Of a stretch of 64,000 nucleotides of DNA, positions 22,913-31,608 are shown in pieces. The notes under the pieces were generated by a model. That model saw nothing but the letters and a program-made list of their open reading frames with translations. It did not search any database and was not told where the DNA came from. The position numbers were made by a program, and so were the translations under genes. The first letter of the stretch is position 1. Every line of letters starts with the position of its first letter. This DNA comes from Salinilacustrithrix flava (GTDB lineage: Bacteria > Actinomycetota > Acidimicrobiia > Acidimicrobiales > Salinilacustritrichaceae). The DNA lies in contig JAMYFF010000002.1 in assembly GCA_024128875.1 (NCBI GenBank), forward strand, positions 124,001 to 188,000, read 5' to 3'.

Positions 22913-25900
22913 GAGCCCGGCCCGGCGAACGCGAGGGCGGGATCGGTGCTGACGGCCTTGCGCAGGCCGACCGCCCCGGCGAGGAGCGACACCAGGACGG
23001 CGATGACCGGTATCTGCCAGAAGGCTCGGACAGGCACAGTGACCTCCAAGGGGAAGACGGGGACGAGGGCGATCTGCAGGACGGCGGCGATGAGCGCCGA
23101 GGCCAGGGCGGTGAGCGCCCCCTGCAGGGCGATGGACGTGGCCATCTGGCTGGTCGAGCTGCCGACCGCCTTGAGCACCGCCACGTCGCGGCGGCGCTCC
23201 AGCGCGGACAGGTACACCATCGTCCCGATGATCATGGCGGCCACGAACCACAGCAGGACGCGGATGATGTTGATCGAGGAGATGGCACCGTCGAGGGGGC
23301 GGAGGCCGTCGGTGGCGATGTCGTCGGGTGCGACGAGCGCGAATCCCTCGGGCGCCTGGTCGGGGATGTCGGGGAGCAGCACGGCGGTGGCCAGCGGCTG
23401 ACCCCGGTACACGAGGTCCTGGGCCGTGCCGATGTCCATGAACACCAGCGGCATGCCGGCGAACATCGTCGTCCGGTCCGTGGTGCCCGACACCAGGTAC
23501 TGCTCGCCGCCGAGCGCGATCTCCTCGCCCGGTACGACGCCGGCCGAGTCGTCGACCAGGACCTCCCGGTCGTTGGCGGGCAGGGCACCCTCGTCGAGCG
23601 GCGGCTCCCCCAGCTCCCCCTGCTGGTAACCGATGATCACGACGTCGGTCTGCTCGCTCGCTCCGGCGATGCTGTGGCGGGCGACCACGACCGGGGCGGC
23701 GCCGTCGCCGAGGGCGTCGGCGGTGTCGGCCGGCATGGTCGAGGCGGCGGTGAAGGCGCCGGACACGCCGTCGCGGAGCAGCCACGACTCGGCGCCGAGC
23801 GCGTCGACGGTGTCCTCGGGCTCGAGGTGGAACTGCTCGATCAGCCCGGTCATGAGGAACAGCAGGGCGAGCACCACGGCGGTGCCGGCGATGACGGCGG
23901 CGAACCGGACGGCGCGGTGCTGGAGGTCGCGGAGGGTGAGCAGGATCACGCCGGCCCACCTCGACCGTGGGGACACGTCCGACAGGACGGCCCCCGCCGA
24001 TGCGGTGGTCTGGACATAGCTGAGCTCCTTCGGGTCGGTGCTGCGCACCCAGCGGCGGATGATCGGACGGGTCGTTGACTCCGCGCTCGCCGCGATGTGC
24101 TCGGCCGCCGAGAAGTCGAGGAGGCCACCGCCGTCCACGGTGACGTCGAGGTAGAGGTCTGCGACGCGGTCGCGCACGACCCGATCGCGGTCGCGGACGG
24201 AGGCGATGAGGCTCGAGCGGACGAGCGTGGCGAGCATCGCGGGGGCGGCGTTGCCCCGCCGGCGGTCGAGCAGCGCCCGGAACCCGGAGATCGAGAGCCC
24301 GTAGTCCTGGTCCACCGTCGGACCGTCGGCGGGTGCGACGTCGATGGCGAGGACCCGCCCCGTCGCGTTCCGCCGGCGCATCTCGTCGACCGGCACGTTG
24401 TCGAGGATCCCGCCGTCGACCAGCAGCTCGCCGTTGCATGGCACCGGCGGGAGCACGCCGGGGATGGCGATGCTCGCTCGGATCGCGTCCACGAGCGGAC
24501 CGCGGTCGTGGTAGTGGGCACCCGCCGTCGTGAGGTTGGTCGACACGCAGAAGTACGGGATCCACAGGTCGGAGATGTCGGCGTCGCCGAACGTCTTGCG
24601 CAGCTTGGCCGTGATGCGCTCGCCCTTCAGCACCGCCACCGAGGGCAGCGTGTAGTCGAAGATCTTGCGGAACTGCTCCACCGCCAGCAGTCGGAGCTCC
24701 TCCGCGCTCCAGCCCATGGCCGGACCGGCCGCCATGATCGCCCCGATGCTGGTGCCACCGATCATGTCGATGGGCACCCCCGTGCCCTCGAGGACCACGA
24801 GCACGCCGAGGTGCGCGAAGCCCCGAGCGCCGCCGCCGCCGAGCACGATGGAGGTGCCCCGGCCGGCGAGCAGTCGCCCGAGCCGGTCGAAGGTGACGTC
24901 GTCGTCGATGCGCAGGTGGTGGTGCGACGACAGCCGCCGGGGTTCGAGCCACCGCGGCGTGCCCGACGGGAGCTCGGTGTCGGCGGGGTGGAGCAGTGCG
25001 AGGCTCACCTTCGGGTGCTTCTGCTGCTCGACGAGGCGCCACATCTCCGACTCGAACGCGGTGGGGCGAGGGTCAGCGTCGGCATCGGCCACGACCAGGA
25101 CGTGGTCGGACCAGCGCAGCGCACGGCGGCTCCACGCGGACCACGAATCGTCGACGCCGTAGACGATGAAGCGGTGGCGCTCCTGCAGCTCCTCCAACCA
25201 GTAGGCCAGCCGGACGCTGCCGATCTCGTCGTCGCCGACCTGTGACAACCCTGGGACACCGAGCTGTCGATCCACGTCGGCGCTGGTCACGTAGCAGGCA
25301 TCGGGCCCGAGCGACGTGGCCAGCCTGCGGGCGAAGTCGTCGACCTCGACGTCCTCGCCACCGGCCACGACGGCCACGGACAGGCGCTGGACGCGCTCGT
25401 CCCGCCGGGATGCACGGCGCAGCACGGTCTGCGCGACGACGAGGCCCGCAGCCGGGTAGCGCGTGACGAGGGCGTCGAAGGCCGCGCGGGAGAAGCGCAC
25501 GAGGTTGCTGTCCCGCACGGCGTAGACGGTGGCGCCGCGCGGCAGCTCCTCGAGCAGAGCCATCTCGCCGGCCATCTCGGCCCGGCCGACCTCGCCGACC
25601 TCGACCTCGACCCCATCGGGACCGCGCCGGAACGCGCGCAGCCGGCCGGTGACCACGAGGTAGGCGGCATCGCCATGGTCGCCCTCCTCGAACAGCCGGG
25701 TGCCGGCCCGCACGGGCACCCACTCCATGAGGTCCTTGATGGTGGCGAGCACCTCGGCCTCGAGGTGCCCGAAGAGCTGGTTGAGCTGGCCGATGAGCTG
25801 GGTCTCGCGCAGGCGCTCGGATGCCCGCCGGGCCAGCGACTCGGCCTCGGCCGGATGCTCGGCGAGCAGGCGTCGGAACCCGGCGTTGCTGATCGCGGCC

Positions 25901-26238
25901 ACCTGGCAGGTCTCCACGGCGCGCACGGTCGCCGAGCGACGGTCGCCGGCGAGCAGCGCGATCTCACCGACGGTCGCGCCGGCTTCGAGGCGGCTCAGGG
26001 TCTGCTCGGCCCCACCGGCTCGGATGCAGACCTCGAGCCGACCGGCGAGCAGGAGGTAGAGCTCGTCGGCGACATCTCCCTCGGCCATGAGCACGTCGCC
26101 GGCGTCCAGATCGACGTACCGGACGTCGTGCTCGACCGTGGCGAAGGCATCGGCACCGAGGATCCGCGAGAGGTGGCGCTGCGCGAGCAGCGCTGCGCCA
26201 CTGAGCACGCCATCAGGCGTGACCCTCCCCCCGTTCAC
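22909..26238 (-). CDS. Fusion protein: two cNMP-binding domains, NTE-type patatin lipase and MacB/FtsX-type ABC permease
   Basis: A single open frame of 1109 residues. Domains in order: cNMP domain 1 (about 25-145, cassette VGEIALLAGDRRSATVRAV at 90-108); cNMP domain 2 (about 155-275, MAGEMALLEELPRGATV at 222-238); an NTE-like connecting region (about 285-455); a patatin lipase (about 462-735) with oxyanion GGGGAR (467-472), nucleophile GTSIG (S497) and DGG (D608). The C-terminus is a four-helix MacB/FtsX permease (about 760-1109): helix 1 near 776-800, an external domain to about 985, then helices near 988-1010, 1035-1060 and 1073-1095. The first three parts match neuropathy-target-esterase-type phospholipases; the permease fusion is not standard. 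GTG 26238 is chosen from a CATGAT sequence 6 bases upstream; the frame is open to 26313. Function inferred: nucleotide-gated lipase feeding or tuning a lipid/lipoprotein transporter. Confidence 0.9.
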   Translation of the reverse strand: MNGGRVTPDGVLSGAALLAQRHLSRILGADAFATVEHDVRYVDLDAGDVLMAEGDVADELYLLLAGRLEVCIRAGGAEQTLSRLEAGATVGEIALLAGDRRSATVRAVETCQVAAISNAGFRRLLAEHPAEAESLARRASERLRETQLIGQLNQLFGHLEAEVLATIKDLMEWVPVRAGTRLFEEGDHGDAAYLVVTGRLRAFRRGPDGVEVEVGEVGRAEMAGEMALLEELPRGATVYAVRDSNLVRFSRAAFDALVTRYPAAGLVVAQTVLRRASRRDERVQRLSVAVVAGGEDVEVDDFARRLATSLGPDACYVTSADVDRQLGVPGLSQVGDDEIGSVRLAYWLEELQERHRFIVYGVDDSWSAWSRRALRWSDHVLVVADADADPRPTAFESEMWRLVEQQKHPKVSLALLHPADTELPSGTPRWLEPRRLSSHHHLRIDDDVTFDRLGRLLAGRGTSIVLGGGGARGFAHLGVLVVLEGTGVPIDMIGGTSIGAIMAAGPAMGWSAEELRLLAVEQFRKIFDYTLPSVAVLKGERITAKLRKTFGDADISDLWIPYFCVSTNLTTAGAHYHDRGPLVDAIRASIAIPGVLPPVPCNGELLVDGGILDNVPVDEMRRRNATGRVLAIDVAPADGPTVDQDYGLSISGFRALLDRRRGNAAPAMLATLVRSSLIASVRDRDRVVRDRVADLYLDVTVDGGGLLDFSAAEHIAASAESTTRPIIRRWVRSTDPKELSYVQTTASAGAVLSDVSPRSRWAGVILLTLRDLQHRAVRFAAVIAGTAVVLALLFLMTGLIEQFHLEPEDTVDALGAESWLLRDGVSGAFTAASTMPADTADALGDGAAPVVVARHSIAGASEQTDVVIIGYQQGELGEPPLDEGALPANDREVLVDDSAGVVPGEEIALGGEQYLVSGTTDRTTMFAGMPLVFMDIGTAQDLVYRGQPLATAVLLPDIPDQAPEGFALVAPDDIATDGLRPLDGAISSINIIRVLLWFVAAMIIGTMVYLSALERRRDVAVLKAVGSSTSQMATSIALQGALTALASALIAAVLQIALVPVFPLEVTVPVRAFWQIPVIAVLVSLLAGAVGLRKAVSTDPALAFAGPGS

Positions 26239-26360
26239 ATCCGCATCATGACATGGCGCGCGCAGACGGTGACGCCCGATGTGCCACTTTCCTGTCGCGG
26301 CGAACTGTGTCATCGTCGCATCGCGGTCCGTCCGGACCGCACGCGGATCGGGCAGGCAAC

Positions 26361-28535
26361 GTGGTCATCGCCGAGGACATCCTCCGCATCGCTCAGGCGA
26401 TGCCGGACTACGACATCGAGCGAGAGCTCGGTCGTGGCGGGATGGGCGTGGTGTTCCTCGGACGCCACCGGCGGCTGCGTCGCGGCGCCGCCATCAAGGA
26501 GCTGCCCCCGTCCATCGCCGTGGAGGACGAGGTGCGCGAGCGCTTCGTGACGGAGGCGCAGACGCTCGCCGGCCTCGCCCACCCCCACATCGTGCCGATC
26601 TTCGACTACGTCGAGCGCGACGGCGAGTGCCTCATCGTCATGCAGGAGCTGCCCGGCGGCTCCGTGTGGGACCGCTTCACCAGCGAGGGGTTGACGCCGC
26701 CGACCGCGTGCGCCGTGGTCATGGCCTGCTGCGCCGCGCTCCAGCACGCCCACGACAACGGCGTCCTCCACCTGGACGTGAAGCCGGACAACCTGATGTT
26801 CGACGCGGAGTCGGCCGTGAAGGTCACCGACTTCGGCATCTCGCGCATGATCACGGGCGGTCGGACGCTCGGCACCGTCGACGGTCAGGTGCTCGGCACG
26901 CCGGCCTACATGTCCCCCGAACAGGCTCGGGGCGAGGACCTCACCGCTGCGTCCGACGTGTACGCCGCCGGCGTGATGCTCTACGAGCTGCTGTCGGGCC
27001 ACCTCCCCTGGCAGGGCGCGCAGACGGCGGCCGAGCTGCTGCAGCAGCGCCTGGACGAGGACCCGATCCCACTGCGCGACGTCGTCCCGTCCGTCCCGCA
27101 ACCGCTCCACGCTGTGGTGATGAAGGCGCTGTCGCGCGACCTGCCGTCGCGCTTCGACCGCGCCGAGGACTTCGGTGTCGCCATCGGGGAGGCGTGCGCG
27201 GAGGCGTGGGGCCCGGGCTGGATCGACCACGCAGGTGTGCGCATCGTCGGGTCCGAGCGCATGTCGATGGCTGCTCGCACCACCGGGCACATCGCCGGAG
27301 CGGTCCGCCCGTCGGCCGACGCCGTCGAGCCCGTGGCCGTGCTCGACCTCACCGATGCCCGCGCGACCGGTGCACCCGGCGCGGTGGCTGCGCCCTCGGG
27401 TGCGCACGAGACCGGGACCGGTGCCGCGGTTCGCCCCGCCGCCTCGGCCGCACCTGCGACCGGAGCCGCCGGCCCCGCAGCTGCCCCGGCCACCGGAGCC
27501 GTCCCGCCGGCCTCGGCGCTGGAGACCGGCGCCTTCCGCCCATCGGCCCCGCCCACGGAAGGTCAGCCGCCGGTGGCACCGTCGGCCCCCGCCGTCGACG
27601 ACGACCCCCCGGCGGACCCGCCGCCCGCGGCCGACGAGGCGCCGCCCGCTCCACCGCCCGAGCTCGAGTTCACAGCCATCCGAGCATCATCGAGCGACCC
27701 GCGCATCAGCGGCGCCGACCTCTACGGCCTCGAGCTCGCCGACCTCATCAACGTCCGTGACGTGCTCAACCCGCCGCGCACGCCGTGGCGCCCCGTGCTG
27801 GTCACAGCGCTGCTGTTCGCACTGGCCCTCCTCGTCGCGCTCATCGGGCTCGGGAACAGCGATCGCGAGGGCACGCTCGAAGCCGGCCAGGTGATCATCG
27901 ACGGCGTGGACGTGCGCAGCGGCGAGCGCATCGACCTCGACCTGTCCGAGGACGTGATCGTCGAGGTGCTCGACCGGTCGCTCGCCGACGCCGCCGACGA
28001 GATCGAGATCACCTTCTCGTACCTGGGCATCGGGGCACCCGGTGCGTCCGGCGCCCTGCGTGACGGCCGGGCGGTCATCGAGCCGGGACTGCCGCAGCGC
28101 GCGGTCGGCGGTGCGGTCGAGGCGGATGTGCGGGTCCTGTCCCGTGACGACGTCGTCGCCCACCAGGAGGTCGGCGCCCGGGCCACGCAGGCGCCGTACC
28201 TGACCGGTCCCTTCGCCGTCGGCCTGCTCCTCATCCTGCTCGCCTACGCCGAGCTCGAATCGAGCCTGAAGCCGTTGCGGTCGGGCCACACTCGGATCCG
28301 GTCCTACATCGGTGCCGCCATCTGGACGCCGGTCGCCCTGGTCGGGCTCCTGCTCGTCATGGCCGCCCTCGGCCGCAACGAGCTGACCGAGGTCGACGTC
28401 GTGGCCGTCGTGGCACTCGGCGTGGTCGGTGGAGCGACCCTGGTGAGGTCACGCATCGGCGTCGCCCGACGCCGCCGGGTGCGCACCGCGGTCAAACGGG
28501 CCGAGAAGCGGGTCACCGCAGGGGTCGGGATCTGA
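26361..28535 (+). CDS. Membrane Ser/Thr protein kinase
   Basis: A 724-residue Hanks-type kinase. The kinase domain (about 17-280) has GRGGMGVVF (25-32), catalytic lysine K46 (AIKEL), HLDVKPDN (137-144), DFG (157-159) and MSPE. The residue before the catalytic Asp is Leu rather than Arg, a non-RD kinase. A Pro/Ala-rich linker (about 300-435) contains at least six (A/E/T)TG(A/H/T) motifs. Hydrophobic helices are near 477-498, 615-632, 649-671 and 677-697, with a beta-rich segment of about 115 residues between the first two. There are no PASTA repeats. It diverges from the lipase-transporter gene with 122 bases between, so shared regulation or phosphorylation of that system is plausible. GTG 26361 is the likely start; ATG 26253 is possible but less so. 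Confidence 0.88.
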   Translation: MVIAEDILRIAQAMPDYDIERELGRGGMGVVFLGRHRRLRRGAAIKELPPSIAVEDEVRERFVTEAQTLAGLAHPHIVPIFDYVERDGECLIVMQELPGGSVWDRFTSEGLTPPTACAVVMACCAALQHAHDNGVLHLDVKPDNLMFDAESAVKVTDFGISRMITGGRTLGTVDGQVLGTPAYMSPEQARGEDLTAASDVYAAGVMLYELLSGHLPWQGAQTAAELLQQRLDEDPIPLRDVVPSVPQPLHAVVMKALSRDLPSRFDRAEDFGVAIGEACAEAWGPGWIDHAGVRIVGSERMSMAARTTGHIAGAVRPSADAVEPVAVLDLTDARATGAPGAVAAPSGAHETGTGAAVRPAASAAPATGAAGPAAAPATGAVPPASALETGAFRPSAPPTEGQPPVAPSAPAVDDDPPADPPPAADEAPPAPPPELEFTAIRASSSDPRISGADLYGLELADLINVRDVLNPPRTPWRPVLVTALLFALALLVALIGLGNSDREGTLEAGQVIIDGVDVRSGERIDLDLSEDVIVEVLDRSLADAADEIEITFSYLGIGAPGASGALRDGRAVIEPGLPQRAVGGAVEADVRVLSRDDVVAHQEVGARATQAPYLTGPFAVGLLLILLAYAELESSLKPLRSGHTRIRSYIGAAIWTPVALVGLLLVMAALGRNELTEVDVVAVVALGVVGGATLVRSRIGVARRRRVRTAVKRAEKRVTAGVGI

Positions 28536-28536
28536 C

Positions 28537-28775
28537 CCTCTAGCCCAATTGGGTCATGTTGTGTCGCCTGGCGCGTCAGTACCTTCACCGTGTGGCGATG
28601 AGACAGTTGCCACAGAGCGGGCAAGGGAGCCTTGATCCCCGGACGTGACTGGTCGCGTTGTCCGGGTGGAGCCAGAGCGAAACCTCCCCTTGTCTCCAGC
28701 GGGTCACGTCCTCCACGGACGTGGTCCAAGAGATCTCGTCGAGATTCGGCGGCATCAGGACAAGGGAGACAGGAA
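28537..28775 (+). promoter_or_regulatory. Long structured leader of the export/surface operon
   Basis: A 240-base non-coding stretch. CCCAATTGGG within a TGACCC/GGGTCA inverted repeat (about 28534-28557) ends the kinase gene or binds a regulator; TACCTT near 28580 is a -10 candidate. Downstream, GTCACGTCC (28703-28711) can pair either with GGACGTGAC (28641-28649) or, through CACGTCC, with GGACGTG (28717-28723), so two helices exclude one another. TGTCTCC (28691-28697) is complementary to GGAGACA (28765-28771), which covers the ribosome site AAGGGAG (28762-28768). This looks like translational control by RNA folding. It does not match a riboswitch class I know. Confidence 0.5.
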
Positions 28776-29234
28776 ATGCGCAAAGCAATCATCGCCGCCA
28801 TCGTCGCAACGGCGCTCTTCGCCGTCGGGGCGTTCGCCGCATCGTTCGCCGTCGACTCAGAGGACGTTGCCTCTGGAGCGGACCCGGTCGGGAGCTGTGC
28901 CACTGACGTAGTCGTGACCTTCGACGATGACCCAGTGGAGAACATCGGTGGAACGTTCACGGTGGAGACCGCTCGGGTCACCTTCCTGAATGAAGGTGCC
29001 CCTGCTGCGACGTGCGAACCCTTCGCTGCGACGCTCTCCCTCGATCTCGACACCGACGTTCCGCGAGACAACACGGCAAACGATGTCGTCGCCTTCGAGG
29101 ACGTGGACATTGTCATCGACACCGACGACTCCGTCATCGCCGACTTCACACTGACCGGAGGCATCACGGCGGATCAGATCGTCGGTGCCGGCGTGCTGGT
29201 GGACGGCAACTTCCTCAGTGCCACCCCCACCTGA
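28776..29234 (+). CDS. Secreted protein with SipW-type-like N-terminus, unknown
   Basis: A 152-residue protein. MRK plus a hydrophobic stretch (about 4-22) is followed by AASFAVDSEDVASG, a motif echoed in the gene at 30946 (AASFDVQAEDITSF). The mature part is acidic, beta-rich and Asp/Thr-rich with two cysteines (in GSCATD and ATCEPF), like small surface or fibre-type proteins (TasA/camelysin) exported with SipW-type peptidases; this is a resemblance of context, not a family match. The ribosome site AAGGGAG sits 7 bases before the ATG and is predicted to be masked by the leader. Confidence 0.65.
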   Translation: MRKAIIAAIVATALFAVGAFAASFAVDSEDVASGADPVGSCATDVVVTFDDDPVENIGGTFTVETARVTFLNEGAPAATCEPFAATLSLDLDTDVPRDNTANDVVAFEDVDIVIDTDDSVIADFTLTGGITADQIVGAGVLVDGNFLSATPT

Positions 29235-29274
29235 GCCTCACGCAGGTCAGTCCTAGGGTGATCTGAGTCCCGTC

Positions 29275-30939
29275 GTGTTCGGTCGCGGACTACGCCTGCT
29301 ACTCGTTGGCTTCTCCGTTGGTGCGCTCGCTTTCGCTTGGCTCACCACATTGCGGCCAGCAGTGTTCGGCGGTGACGCGGCGTACGTGATCGTCGACGGG
29401 CGGAGCATGGAGCCGATGTACGAGGACGGGGATCTCGTCCTCGTACGTCGGTCCTCCAGCTACGAACCCGGTGACGTGATCGCCTTCCGGGCCGGGGGTC
29501 AGTTCGACGACCCGACCCGGATCATCCACCGCATCGTCGGCGCCACCTCGGACGGCTTCCAGACCCAGGGCGACAACCGCGACCGCCTCGACCCCTGGAC
29601 GCCGACCAACGACGACATCATCGGCAAGGCCCAGCTCCACATCCCGATGGCCGGCGACATCGCCTCCGCCATCGCCCAACCCGAGTTCTTCGCCGCCATG
29701 GGCGGGGCGGCGGTCGTCCTCGGCGGAACCCGGCGGCGACGACGTCGCCGCCCCCAGCACCTCAGCCCCGACCCGGCGGACCCGGAGGCACCAATGCCCG
29801 ACATCGTGACCCCCTCCCCCCAGCGTCCGGGTCCACCCGCGCCCCGGTGGGCTCGCCTCACCCACCCTCGGTGGGCCTTCGTCGGCCTGGTCGCCGCCGT
29901 GCTGCTCACCGTCCCGACTCTGGCGATGACCTGGTCCGCCATGCGAGCGCCGGACACCACCTCACGCATCGAATCCTTCGGCGCCGTCGACTACGCCATC
30001 GGCCTCGACTACCGCTTCACCGGTGAGCCGTCGGCCGTGTACCCCGACGGCACCGTCGATGCCGAGCGCAGCGTCGCCGGCGCGCTCACGCCCAGCGATC
30101 CGCTCTACAGCCGCCTCCTCGACCAGCTGCGCATCACCGTCGACTTCCGCGCCGACCACGAAGGTGCTGACCGGCTGCGCTCCAGCGCAGGCTTCGACGT
30201 CCGGCTCGAGACGCCAGGGGGCTGGAGCACGGAGCTCCGCTCCGTCGAGCCCGCGCCGTTCTCGGGCACCACCAGCGAGACCGTCGACCTCGATCTGGTC
30301 GAGATCGCTGCCCAGGTGGCGTCGGTGGCTGACCTCACCGGTGTCGGTGGCGGTTCGTACACGATCACGGTCGTCCCGACGCTCGACATCAGCGCCACCG
30401 CCGAGAGCGCCGTGGTCGAGGACCAGCTGTCGGCGCCGATGACGTTCGCCGTCGACGGCAACCTCATCACCGCCGACGCCGTGGAGGCCACCACGACCGA
30501 AGAGCTGACTCGCACCGTGGATGAGCGGGCGAGCTACGCCATCGGCCCGTGGGACGTCTCCACCCAGGCGGCCCGCGCCGTGCTCAGCGGTCTGGCACTG
30601 GTCCTGGTCGCCGGCATCGCCTGGTTCGCCTCCGTCCTGTTCGGTGGTGTCGGCCTCGGTGAGCCGGCTCGCATCGCCGCGCGCTACCGCTCGCAGATGA
30701 TCGACGTCGCCGCCGCGACCGCTCCGCCGGGCCCGGTCGTGATGGTCGGGGGCATCGACGAGCTGGCTCGAATCGCCAAGGTCGAGCAGTCGGTGATCCT
30801 CCACGAGGACCTCGGCGACGGCGCCCACCGGTACCGCGTCTTCCTCGGTTCCGTGACGTACGAGTACGAGACCGCACCCGAGCATGCCGGCGCCGCGGCC
30901 GACGAGCTCACCCCCGACGCCGACGACGCCGGAGGCTGA
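29275..30939 (+). CDS. Signal peptidase I (SipW/ER type) fused to a DUF5305-like membrane domain
   Basis: A 554-residue protein starting at GTG. Residues 1-150 are a signal peptidase of the archaeal/SipW/ER type: an N-terminal helix (6-25), the nucleophile in VDGRSMEPMYEDGD (S44), H85 in RIIHRIVG in the place of the bacterial lysine, and D100/D103 in QGDNRD. A second helix (about 139-151) is followed by seven arginines. From about 190 a second module follows: helix (about 200-217), a beta-rich ectodomain of about 220 residues, helix (about 445-465) and a cytoplasmic tail. That layout fits the DUF5305 family, which is often encoded beside such peptidases. A fusion of the two is unusual. It likely processes the secreted products of this operon. 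Confidence 0.82.
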   Translation: MFGRGLRLLLVGFSVGALAFAWLTTLRPAVFGGDAAYVIVDGRSMEPMYEDGDLVLVRRSSSYEPGDVIAFRAGGQFDDPTRIIHRIVGATSDGFQTQGDNRDRLDPWTPTNDDIIGKAQLHIPMAGDIASAIAQPEFFAAMGGAAVVLGGTRRRRRRRPQHLSPDPADPEAPMPDIVTPSPQRPGPPAPRWARLTHPRWAFVGLVAAVLLTVPTLAMTWSAMRAPDTTSRIESFGAVDYAIGLDYRFTGEPSAVYPDGTVDAERSVAGALTPSDPLYSRLLDQLRITVDFRADHEGADRLRSSAGFDVRLETPGGWSTELRSVEPAPFSGTTSETVDLDLVEIAAQVASVADLTGVGGGSYTITVVPTLDISATAESAVVEDQLSAPMTFAVDGNLITADAVEATTTEELTRTVDERASYAIGPWDVSTQAARAVLSGLALVLVAGIAWFASVLFGGVGLGEPARIAARYRSQMIDVAAATAPPGPVVMVGGIDELARIAKVEQSVILHEDLGDGAHRYRVFLGSVTYEYETAPEHAGAAADELTPDADDAGG

Positions 30940-30945
30940 TCGCCG

Positions 30946-31608
30946 GTGCGGCGCGTCCTCCTGTTCGCCGCCTTCCTGCTACTGCTGGGCCTCACCACGG
31001 CCACGGCCGCCAGCTTCGACGTGCAGGCCGAGGACATCACCTCGTTCTCGACGGACGTCTCGATCAGCGTGCCGTCGCCACCGCCGCCGAAGCCGGCGTA
31101 CTACCTCAGCGGCAGCCCGCCCCGGGGAGCGCTCGAACACCCGGAGCCTGGAAACTCCAGCCCGGTCATTTCCGGCAAGTTCCAACCAGTCGACAGCCTC
31201 ATCCTGGAGGACACGGCGCCAGGAAGCGGTCAGGTCGTCTACTTCATGCGATGGGCGAGCACGCCGCAGACCCAGGGCATCCTGTTCGAGGACAAGCAGG
31301 TCATCCTCGATCTGTACAGCCCAGGGCAGTTCTCGGGGACCATCACGGCCGGTCTCTTCGACTGTCCGCTGCCGACGACCCCCTCCACGGTCCCCGTGTC
31401 GGAGGCGGCCTGCGAACTCATGGTTGCGTGGACCAACGAGGACGACTCCTTGCTACTCACCTCGCCGGCCTTCGACGGCCAGGTCGAACCCGGCAATGAG
31501 CTCCGATTGAAGGTCGTCAACCTCGGAACGGCCGAATGGACGATCCAATGGGGATACAAGAGCAACCGGTCGGCGAACCTGGCAGTCGTCAACGCCGCGT
31601 CGCCATGA
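30946..31608 (+). CDS. Secreted protein of the signal-peptidase operon, unknown
   Basis: A 220-residue protein with a short hydrophobic N-terminus (VRRVLLFAAFLLLLG) and the motif AASFDVQAEDITSFS, shared with the product of the gene at 28776, suggesting the same export or cleavage route. A Pro-rich stretch (SPPPPKPAYYLSGSPP, about 43-58) leads into a beta-rich domain with two cysteines and LKVVNLGTAEWTIQWGYKSN near the end. No family recognised. It starts with GTG 6 bases after the peptidase stop and its stop overlaps the next ATG. Confidence 0.65.
   Translation: MRRVLLFAAFLLLLGLTTATAASFDVQAEDITSFSTDVSISVPSPPPPKPAYYLSGSPPRGALEHPEPGNSSPVISGKFQPVDSLILEDTAPGSGQVVYFMRWASTPQTQGILFEDKQVILDLYSPGQFSGTITAGLFDCPLPTTPSTVPVSEAACELMVAWTNEDDSLLLTSPAFDGQVEPGNELRLKVVNLGTAEWTIQWGYKSNRSANLAVVNAASP

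Noticed and set aside
21905..25042. A 1045-codon fusion ending in the ABC ATPase
   Set aside because: The first two thirds are an arginine/proline-rich shadow of the lipase-permease frame; the ATPase begins at ATG 22912 on the stop of that gene.
28537..28775. c-di-GMP (GEMM) riboswitch before the export operon
   Set aside because: The conserved GEMM joining sequences and tetraloop receptor are missing; only generic pairings are seen.
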